Shown here piece by piece: positions 56,217-64,000 of a stretch of DNA of 64,000 nucleotides. The notes beneath the pieces were generated by a model. That model ran no database searches. It saw nothing but the letters and a program-made list of their open reading frames with translations, and was not told where the DNA came from. The stretch covers positions 1,116,001-1,180,000 of the forward strand of contig JBCAML010000011.1 in assembly GCA_038503075.1 (NCBI GenBank), in the 5' to 3' direction. The translations under genes were made by a program, and so were the position numbers. Position 1 is the first letter of the stretch; the number at the start of each line of letters is the position of its first letter. This stretch comes from Gyromitra esculenta (lineage: Eukaryota > Ascomycota > Pezizomycetes > Pezizales > Discinaceae).

Positions 56217-58440
56217 ATGAGTAGTGGCTTTAAAAAATTAGGGATCCAGTCAGAGCGGTCTCGTTGGCCGGCTCTGGCGGCCAAGATGAGTGCTGTGGGT
56301 ATTTCACTGAAAGAAAACAAGACCCTCACTCTGAAGCAGAAGATCGACCGCTGGTAAGTACTTTCAGAATGCTGAGCGAACGTTGAATGTTGCGAGATAA
56401 GTGAGAGCTAACGTGAAGTTTAGGATGGTTAACGAGGGCTATCGGCGAATGTAAGCTCTAACCTCATTAACTCGCAATGTTAAAATTAGAGTCTCTAACC
56501 CCTTGGATAGTTTTGTGGGTGTCTTCATAATGCTACATCTACTTGTATTCGGGTTCGGGTTCATCCATTACACACTCAAGGACAATTTGGTTGGAGCAAG
56601 GAAAACGTTCGGAATCACTTTACCCATTGCGAGATCGGCTGCTTTAGTATTGCATGTGGACGTTGCATTAATCCTGCTACGTGAGTAAAGTCGCAAACCA
56701 GCGTTCTCAAGACCTCGATGCTGACTTTTTGTAGCCGTATGTCGAAATCTCATCTCTATGGCTCGGCAGACTGCCTTGAACGGAATTGTGCAGTTCGGTA
56801 AGTTAAATGTGGTTCCTGCCTTGCATTTAAAGGCGAGCTGACAATTTATATAGACAAGAATATTACCTTCCACAAGAGTAATGGCTCCTATGAATTTTGT
56901 ATGCCGAGTAATTGTTGACATCTATAATTTAGTGACTGCTTGGTCTATCGTATTCTTCTCCTGGCTTCACACATTTGCTCATTTCAACAACTTCGCTCAA
57001 TTAGCTATTAAGAATAAACTTGGCTTCATGGGATGGCTTGAAGCTAATTTTGTTTCTGGGCCTGGTTGGACTGGATGGATCATGCTTATTTCACTGACCA
57101 TCATGGCGGTAACGGCGATGGAGAAGCCTCGTAGGGCTAATTTTGAGCGATTTTGGTTGGTGTTAACTATTCCAGATGACTTTATGGTTTATTGACATTA
57201 TTGAAGGTACTCTCATCATCTTTTTCTCATCTTTTTCTTTTTCTGGTCCTTCCATGGCGCCTTCTGCATGATCAAACCGGATCGCCCGCCTTTCTGCGAT
57301 GGTATCGGTGTTTTCTGGAAATTTTGGATGGTAGGAGGTCTTTTTTACCTGGGTGAGAGGATTATGCGAGAGATTCGCGGGAAACATAAGACATATATTA
57401 GCAAAGTTATCGAGCATCCCAGCAACGTCGTCGAAATTCAGATTAAGAAAGATCACACCATCACCAAGGCTGGGCAGTATATTTTTCTCTGCTGCCCAGA
57501 AGTTTCCATTTGGCAATACCATCCATTCACACTTACGAGTGCTCCGGAGGAGGACTACATTTCTGTTCACGTTCGTATGGTTGGGGACTTTACAAAGGCT
57601 CTTGGGAAAACATTGGGCTGTAATATCGAGAAAAGGGGTGCTGGTGGAGGTGATAAAGCTGAAAAGTCTAAACGAAGAGAATCGAGAGTCATTGGTGTGG
57701 ATAAGAATACCAAGGAAGATGTTGATCCAGCTATCCGCAGAGTTTTGCCAAGAGGTACGGATATTTAGTGCGTAGTTTCTTGGGCAATCATTACAGCTGC
57801 TAATACACGGTGTGCGTAGTCTATATTGATGGTCCTTTCGGGTCTGCATCCGAAGACGTTTTCAAATATGAGGTTTCCGTCCTCGTTGGTGCTGGTATCG
57901 GCGTTACACCTTTTGCCTCGATCCTGAAGAGTATCTGGTACAGGAGTAACTACCCGCAAAAGAAGACGAGGCTGCATAAGGTTTATTTTTTCTGGATTTG
58001 TCGTGACTTTGGCTCGTTCGAATGGTTCCGCTCCTTGCTTTTAGCTATCGAGGCCCAGGATATTGGACATCTCATCGAGATCCATACATATCTGACAGCA
58101 AAGATTAAGCCCGACGACGCAACAAACATCATGATTAATGATGCCAACGCTGAGAAGGATGCTATCACTGGTCTCCGAGCACCCACAAACTTCGGCCGGC
58201 CAAATTGGGATACGGTATTTAAGAGTATTCGATCAATGCACAAGCCCGCGGATGTTGGCGTTTGTAAGTTTTTCCCGTAGTTTTAGTTGACAGCGATCAT
58301 ACTATTGGGATGATTATTAACGGGATGATTTTTTGCTAGTTTTCTGTGGGCCCAAGCCACTCGGATCAGCACTCCACGTCAAGTGTAACCAATACTCAGA
58401 ACCTGGTTTCTCATTCGTCTGGGGCAAGGAGAACTTCTAA
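56217..58440 (+). CDS. noxA: NADPH oxidase NoxA (gp91phox-type)
   Basis: Nine exons: 56217-56353, 56424-56450, 56511-56680, 56735-56797, 56854-56877, 56933-57155, 57207-57754, 57820-58263, 58340-58440 (1737 nt, 578 residues). NoxA is a membrane flavocytochrome that moves electrons from NADPH through FAD and two hemes to oxygen, making superoxide; in fungi it controls fruiting bodies, fusion and hyphal development. Visible: WMVNEGYRRIFVGVF, SAALVLHVDVALILLPVCRN (heme region), DKNITFHKMTAWSIVFFSWL, SGPGWTGW, ANFERFWYSHH with heme His, HPFTLTSAPEED (FAD), VYIDGPFGSASEDVFKYE, and GAGIGVTPFASILKSIWYR (NADPH). The C-terminus is FFCGPK...WGKENF. No EF-hand extension is present, so it is NoxA rather than NoxC. 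Two exons are only 24 and 27 nt, so plain frame calling splits the gene badly. Confidence 0.95.
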
Positions 58441-59147
58441 GTTAGAATAATCAAAGGGTCTTAAACTATCTAAGCTTGTGCTGGACTCAAACCATGCGAA
58501 AATAACGTAGACTCTTGACTACTCTTTCTTCTCGCTTTCTTCTTTTCTTTTTGCCGCTATATGTATCATAAATATACCCTATATATTATTTGGTTCGAAG
58601 GATTTCCTGCTCTATTGACTTTTAGGCTATTTTTAGTAGGTCGTTGCAGGGTTTTTGCCTATGCCTAGTATCTCCTGTAATTCATCACAAAAGTGCTCGA
58701 CTACATGACACGATATATGTGGTTAGGTAACAACTAGTCTCAAGAGTTTCTATAAATTAGCATTTCCTTGCTCTTCACCTAAATGTTGTACCGTCTGGAT
58801 AGTGATTTGATTATTTACTGATTCCTGTGTTGGTCTGAGCCCATCCATGATCCACCCATAGATGGCCTACTATTCAAAGGTAAAGGTAAAAGTTTAACAT
58901 AATAATCAAGGGAATCCTGTAGTCATGATGCGATGCTTACACACATCTACCTGAACAGCATTTACCTGCGCGTCGTAGATTGTCAATCGTTTGTGCTTGG
59001 CAGTTCTACCACACGGAGAAAGTATAGACTTACCAGGAAGGCTCTAACCATGTTGGGAAGGGTAAGCCTAGCTTCAAATGTAGAGTAGGTTTACCAGACT
59101 CCTAACCCGTTAAAAAAACCTCAGCCCACCTTCGTTGTACACTATTC
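58441..59147. other. Intergenic region 3' of NoxA
   Basis: About 700 bp with polypyrimidine tracts just after NoxA and no recognisable coding sequence. The missing 3' part of the mitochondrial-carrier relic would be expected here but I cannot find it. Confidence 0.45.
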
Positions 59148-59561
59148 TTACACATGCCCATAAACCTTTTTATACATAAGATTAGTATTTAATCTATCTG
59201 GTAGCAAAGGATTTTGGGGGAGTTGAATCTGCGTCTGGACCCGAGTTTTAACGGCGTTTAGTGGATAGATCGATAACCAAGTCGCACATCTAGCTATCCC
59301 ACTACAAAAAAGAACTTTCGGGGCGGGGGTGGGGTCGGTGTCTTCACATCTTGATACGATGCTTTTCGAACTTTCATAGACACTAAAACTAAATACCATC
59401 AGAAGACGAGAGCATAAATGGCTGGGTGGTGTATAATTAATGCTAAAAACCGTGTCCCATTGAATCTCGAAGACTGGTGACTTACCCTCCCCAGATAGAG
59501 ACCACGAGACCCTGTATTCTAGTAATTTTTTTAGTGATATTCCAGCTAAATTGGGATCCAA
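59148..59561 (-). pseudogene. Relic of a mitochondrial carrier (SLC25) gene
   Basis: The minus-strand frame contains YESSKSIVSRCED, then KVLFCSGIARCATWLSIYPL and NAVKTRVQTQ. This resembles one carrier repeat with its P-x-(D/E)-x-x-(K/R) signature, here PLNAVK, in which the acidic residue is replaced by Asn. Only about 60-90 residues of a protein of about 300 can be seen. The space where 5' exons would be is filled by a MITE (59638-59870) and then AVO2. The remaining 3' repeat is not found. I infer a truncated, decayed gene. A chance resemblance is possible but two linked matches make it less likely. Confidence 0.45.
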
Positions 59562-59637
59562 GGCTGAGTTGAGCTCGGCATTTTACTATCTATGATTACC
59601 AGTGAGTGAGCGAGTGAGTGAGCGGCTATGATATGTA

Positions 59638-59870
59638 CAGTCACGTTCGTAATATCCTGGCATCCTACTAATCGTTAATAATAAATTAAATAGCTACGGA
59701 TCGAACTGGAAAACAGTAATTCAAAAGGGTGGGAAACTATGGAGATCCTCAGATGCTGAATAACATCTAACTACCTCACATAACTATTTTCTACAAAAAT
59801 TATAGCTTCAATCCGTCGGCAGTCGTTCTTAATAGAGACGAGGGGTGCCAAGACTTTTCGAACGAGACTG
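59638..59870. mobile_element. Tc1/mariner-type MITE, copy 2
   Basis: 233 bp flanked by TA (59636-59637, 59871-59872). Ends CAGTCACGTTCG and CGAACGAGACTG are inverted repeats. Longer inner homology (GGTGCCAAGACTTTTCGAAC at right) matches Tc1-type ends. It is homologous throughout to 26501-26728. It has no coding capacity, so it needed a transposase from elsewhere. Confidence 0.8.
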
Positions 59871-59970
59871 TACAGTGCGGCTCTAATAGACACATAAAGC
59901 TTGGCGCCACAGCCGCCAACTGTAAGTACCAATGCCCCTCCTTAGCTGCTATCATGCTCCTCACAAAATC

Positions 59971-60989
59971 ATGTATAGATTCCCCTTTCTAAAATCACTA
60001 TCAATTGTTAAGATATTAACCTCAAGTTCATAGGATCGACGTCTCTATTCGGCTCCGCCATGCAATCCTTCAGGGTGACCTCCTCTTGTGCGCAATTCTC
60101 CCAGGTTATAGCTATCTAGTGCCGATATGATCACTTACATCAACCCATATACAGAGCTAAGAGGATCCTTAAGAATTATCCAAGATCTCTCTACAATCCA
60201 GACATAGCAGGCAACACTTCTCTACACATAGCTTCCGAAAAAGGCCATCTCGGAATAGTGGAACACCTGGTTGAAGAAGAGCAGCATGAGCGCGATGGGG
60301 TGTCAAAAAATAATAACGGTGATACGCCGCTCATGCTAGCTGCAGGTGAAGGTTATGAAGCGGTGGTTCATTGCCTGGCATCACGATTTTCGAGGTGTAT
60401 CGATTGGAGGAATAAAGCAGGCGTGACTGCGATGATGCACGCTGCGAAGAATGGCTGTGATGCTGTGGTAAATGTAAGTGGCCAAGCCACTTCAGAGCAA
60501 TAAGAAGCTAATTTAACAATACAGATATTACTGGATTTGGGCGCAGAAGCGGATGTAGCAGATGTGTTAGGTAATACCAGCCTTCATGTAAGTCACCCCG
60601 TGTTATAAGTTTCTCGCCGCCAGCACTCTAAAACCAAATACCAAGTATGCGTCTGCATACGGGCACCTCAAGGTACACAGCAATCTCTTTCGCTTTTGGG
60701 CTTCTCAGTTATTTCTCTGGAGTTTCCCTGCTTACTACCTTCCCGTGTTGTTAAGGTCATTCGATCTCTCGTCGAGCGAGGGGCCAACTGTGAGAAAGCG
60801 AATCGGCAAGGCTTTACTCCACTCGACTACTCCTATTCTCAGCAAGCAGAGCAGTACTTCCTAACACTAGTACAGGAGAGAGAAAAGAGATGGGTACCAG
60901 ATAATGCTAGGTCCAGAGCAGCCACACCAATCTTTGGTAGGAGTGAGAGGACCACGCCTCAAAGGCAGAGGGCCAGCAGTGGGTCATAA
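59971..60989 (+). CDS. AVO2: TORC2 subunit Avo2 (ankyrin-repeat protein)
   Basis: Best model has six exons: 59971-59972, 60034-60087, 60155-60473, 60525-60587, 60646-60672, 60756-60989 (699 nt, 232 residues). Avo2 is a non-essential subunit of TOR complex 2. Visible: RLRHAILQGDLLLAKRILKN, LYNPDIAGNTSLHIASEKGH, NNNGDTPLMLAAGEGYEAVV, RNKAGVTAMMHAAKNGCDAV, LGNTSLHYASAYGHLKVIRS and RQGFTPLDYSYS, giving about five ankyrin repeats. The tail is Ser/Thr/Arg-rich (RAATPIFGRSERTTPQRQRA), which suggests phosphorylation. The start is the weak point: the first ankyrin exon has no Met, and the best solution is an ATG split by an intron (AT at 59971-59972, G at 60034). An unseen longer first exon is the alternative. 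Exon 5 is only 27 nt. Short for the family, which usually has a longer disordered tail. Confidence 0.82.
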
Positions 60990-61485
60990 ACTTGACTATG
61001 GGGTTATCTATAGCTCTTTGAAATACTAGCATATGGATTTCTACTATATATCAGACATATTAGATCTACAAGCCTAAACAAGAACACCTCCTCATAATAC
61101 ATAGCATTCTTCGCAAACTCTCGCTAGAAAATGAGCTAGCATGTCCTGAGGATTTGTCAAAATTAAGATGATAGGAATGAGGGGTATGTGACAAGTTCAT
61201 CGCGCCTTCGCAAAGCAAACTAGGTGTTAAGACTAAGGCGATGAGCGAAAAGAAGGACTCGATTTAGGAGAAATTATAAAGTACCAACAGAGATAGGAAA
61301 GCAAATAACACCCCTTCATTTTCGATTTGAGAAAAAAAACGAAAAAAAACATAGCATAACTGAACCGTCCATCCGTCCCGACACTACCGTTTCACTTTTT
61401 CAACGAATGAATAATACAAGAGAATAACAGGATAAGATCAATTACGCTTGATAATATACGTATAGAAGCCGTTTGCTCCCATCGA
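60990..61485. other. Convergent intergenic region (AVO2 / VPS74)
   Basis: 500 bp between two stop codons, AT-rich, with poly-A tracts near 61326. No gene seen. Confidence 0.5.
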
Positions 61486-62799
61486 CTATAGCAGTGAGTC
61501 GAGTCTTGTGAAAACACTCAAAACAGCCGAGACAACCTTTAAATAAGAAAAATCAGCATTCTGTACTTCGTAACCAGTGATTAGGATTATTGCGAACTAA
61601 CCTCTAACTGAAGCTCCCTGTCCTTATTACTATTAACTTCCTCTGAAGTAGCCTGCCCTAAATTCTGCCCTACTCCACCTTGGGTATTCCTCTTTCCAAA
61701 TGGCCACTGCGAGTACTCAGCCAGCAATTCATCCACGTGTGCAAACGCTCGCTCTCTCGCCTCATGTCCTAAGGTAGCCAATGCGTTCTCTAGCACGTTA
61801 GCAGCATAAGCAGCACAAACCATAGCTACTGTCCTCAGGAAGCGGAACTCCATATCCTCAGGTAAAAATGGGTTTCCTGGGAGCACAACGGTACGAGACG
61901 TTAGGACGTTCCGAACGCGTCGCCGAATCTCGTCCTTTGCACCCCCATCGGCAACTGGGTGAGTTGCCATATCGAAGAGAAGGAAATTGCGTTTCTCAGT
62001 GCGGAGGATACCCTTGTCTACTAGACCCTTCGCCAGGCGTTCACGGACCTGTTTCAATTGGTAACCAATCTTCATGAGATTCCACGTCTCACCTAAACAG
62101 GCCCGCAACAAATTAGATTCAGTTATACAACCAAGATAGAGAGGGGGGAGGGCCCAGACCACTCATAAGGTCAATCCAAGAGCTCACGCTCATCTTCTCA
62201 CTGGCCTTCATCATCTTCAAGGCTTCATCTAGTAGGACCTCTCCGGTCTGTGTATCGTCTATCACCTCGATGATGCGGTCCGCTAGGGGAAATCTCCTTC
62301 TCGAAGAATCTTTTTGCATACTAATGCGTCCTCTGAAGGCGAGCTCCAACACTATACAGCCACGAAGCGCATAGGAAATGTTGTCGTTCCAGAATGACAA
62401 GTAACCCTAGCTCGTGACTTCAGCGGTCAGAACTATAAATACCATTGGAGCAAAACACACACCTGTTTGTCCTTCAGCCCTAGAAGCAGAATTTCCTCCA
62501 TCAGCGTCAACTTTGGCTGCTTGTTTCTCTCCTGATTCTCGCTAATGTCTCTCGGGTCAAACGCTATCCTCCGAAACCCGTCAAGTCAGTCCTGGCTCGC
62601 GAGGCCGAATAGTCATTCATTTCTCACCAATCTTATGTCCATTCTCCGTAGTGTAAGAAGTTTCTCCACCGCCCCTCGTTTCTGTCGGGGATGGTCTCAC
62701 GCTTGGGGAACCACTGCGTTCCTCGTCGTTTCCGTTTGAACCACCAGCACCCCCACCCCCACCTCCTCTCCGTCGAGTTAGACCAGCAGTTGAAGCCAT
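61486..62799 (-). CDS. VPS74: Golgi PI4P-binding protein Vps74/GOLPH3
   Basis: Five exons on the minus strand: 62799-62628, 62563-62463, 62406-62160, 62092-61602, 61536-61486 (1062 nt, 353 residues). Vps74 binds phosphatidylinositol-4-phosphate on Golgi membranes and the tails of glycosyltransferases, keeping them in the Golgi. The N-terminus has TRRRG and a Gly-rich run. The GPP34 domain is highly conserved: [88 protein letters not shown] text, and [20 protein letters not shown]. The last 51-nt exon restores the family end [16 protein letters not shown]; without it the frame stops at LEVSSQ. In intron 1 the ATAG acceptor at 62564 is needed for an open frame; the nearer one at about 62545 is out of frame. 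Confidence 0.95.
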
Positions 62800-63550
62800 T
62801 GTGGAGCGGTTGGGTTTGCAAAGCGGTGAATAACTGAGACGGGTTCCTCCTGTTCAACGGGGATCTGTCGAGTTGATTATGGTGTAAGGTGACAAGATGG
62901 TGATCAAGGTGCGACCGTGACCAAGCTACGGGGAGGGCGCGTGAAGTAGCAGCAGCAGTGAACGTCTGCTGGGAGGCTGTACTGGGGGAGTTTGGACACG
63001 ATTGTAGTTCGTGAATAGAGCTGATCGACTCGGATTGGGGTATTGTTTCGATGGCGGCTCGCTCGGTCGGTTCAAGGTTGAAAGGGGTCGTCGGCTACAA
63101 ATTCAAAGTGGGATGCACCTATAAGTGCGAAGCTACATGTACAAATCTCCTACTGTTTGCCTCACAAGGTTGGCTGCTTCGGGGAGCCCAATCACTTCTA
63201 CACCGCGATCATGCATGCTTGCTTATCCTAACGCATGTGAAGCCAAAATCTGCATGCCATGGGTCAAATTTTTTTAATTTACCAGCTTGTCCCTACAACA
63301 ATACCCCTTTGCTTCAATTGATCGTGAGAAAACAAATTCGACTAGGGAAACAGCCGCATGATGTATTATTGCAATCGGGACAGAGATATTTTGTATTGAG
63401 GAGCATATTTTTTTTTCTTTCTTCTTCTCTAAACAAGCGATATAACGGTGCCGTTGCCGGACACCGTTGGACATGTACAGTATGGAGGGGCGGAATACAG
63501 GAGTCGACCATGCTGGTTTCACCCATTGAAGAACACGGACAATCAAATAT
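62800..63550. other. Region upstream of VPS74 and 3' of ACP
   Basis: Contains the VPS74 promoter. A 167-codon frame on the + strand (63051-63554) has no recognisable content, ends over the last ACP exon on the other strand, and is not supported. Confidence 0.45.
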
Positions 63551-64000
63551 TTAGTGAGCTGAATGGATGCGAAATACTATTAGTAGACGTCAAGCGATAC
63601 GCACGGACAAGTGGATACTGACCATCAGGCTGAGACAAGATGTAGTTAACCGCTTGCTCGACTGCTTGAAGTCAGACATCTGAGATCCTGAAAATCGCGA
63701 TTCGGTTCACATACCACTTTGGATTGCATCGGCTTCCTTGTCTGGAATCTCAATGCTGAATTCCTGCTCAGAAGTTAATACCAACCACCGCCTCGAGAAC
63801 ACATTGCGTAGAGCACATGCCTCCTCGATTGCCATCACGACCTCGACAGTATCAAGGCTGTCCAGGCCTAAATCGTTCGCAAAGTGAGAGGCACTGGTGA
63901 CCTGTTTGCATGATCAATTGCACGGTTCTTATCACCTCCATTGGAAAAGTGGAGAGTACCTTCGTTTCCGGAGTAACCTAGAAGTTCCTCGGGAATCAGT
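63551..64000 (-). CDS. Mitochondrial acyl carrier protein, 3' part
   Basis: Five exons visible on the minus strand, the gene running off the right edge: 63977-63960, 63901-63821, 63763-63715, 63664-63623, 63558-63551 (198 nt, last 65 residues plus stop). The protein carries acyl chains on a phosphopantetheine arm attached to the Ser of DSL ([17 protein letters not shown], about 63,855) and is also a subunit of respiratory complex I. Then [15 protein letters not shown] and [16 protein letters not shown]. The end DAH is coded by a final exon of 8 nt. The intron 63764-63820 appears to start with GC (GAG|GCATGT) instead of GT; a GT alternative would leave a 39-nt intron and insert six residues into a conserved helix. 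The N-terminal targeting part is outside the window. Confidence 0.9.

Noticed and set aside
63051..63554. 167-codon + strand frame near the right edge
   Set aside because: No family resemblance, and it overlaps the last ACP exon on the opposite strand.
1..64000. CRISPR arrays, operons or bacterial-type systems
   Set aside because: The window is eukaryotic with spliceosomal introns throughout; no regularly spaced direct repeats were seen.

Overview
This is a piece of nuclear DNA from a filamentous ascomycete (Pezizomycotina). The genes carry many short GT-AG introns (about 44-160 nt) with CTAAC/CTGAC-like branch sites. The gene content is fungal: a NoxA-type NADPH oxidase, the TORC2 subunit Avo2, the autophagy protease Atg4, a chitin-synthase regulator of the Skt5 family, Sqs1, Jjj1, Vps74, and a giant DUF3638/DUF3645 protein. 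Nothing in the sequence fixes the genus. Moderate GC, abundant gypsy-type LTR elements and intron-rich housekeeping genes would fit an early-branching class such as Pezizomycetes or Orbiliomycetes, but that is only a guess.

Region 1 (1 to about 15,200) is a nested transposon cluster. It holds one near-complete Ty3/gypsy chromovirus (6469-12259, minus strand) with an intact 1212-codon pol, a broken gag and two clearly diverged LTRs. It also holds several solo or partial LTRs of the same family (family A, ends T(T/C)TCACGG...CCGTGA(A/G)A), and solo LTRs of a second family (family B, about 948 bp, ends TG...CA). Five of the insertions still show perfect 5-bp target duplications (GATAT, CCGCC, GTTGT, CGTCT, AAACC). 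A large imperfect palindrome lies at 12430-14014, and a third short repeat family (C) is scattered between the LTRs.

Region 2 (about 16,290-25,870) is one very long gene of the DUF6606/DUF3638/DUF3645 family. It can be read through three or four introns but is broken by two apparent frameshifts. Its core carries motifs that look like those of a SecA/DExH-type motor.

Region 3 (27,196-64,000) is a conserved gene-bearing segment. In order it holds: JJJ1 (+), ATG4 (-), SQS1 (+), an E2-like/F-box fusion gene (-), an OXR1/TLDc gene (-), SYF1 (+), a possible small secreted protein (+), an SKT5-like gene (-), NoxA (+), a mitochondrial-carrier relic (-), AVO2 (+), VPS74 (-), and the 3' part of mitochondrial acyl carrier protein (-) running off the right edge. 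Long gene-poor gaps (38.9-41.7 kb and 52.5-56.2 kb) separate some of them. At least six short terminal-inverted-repeat elements (MITE-like) sit in the gaps, three of them flanked by TA as in Tc1/mariner elements.

The genes do not form one pathway. SKT5 (cell-wall chitin), NoxA (ROS signalling in development), AVO2 (TORC2) and VPS74 (Golgi glycosylation) all bear on growth and cell-wall morphogenesis, but no co-regulation is visible. All spliced gene models here were built by hand from splice signals and family similarity; every complete model has a total length divisible by three.
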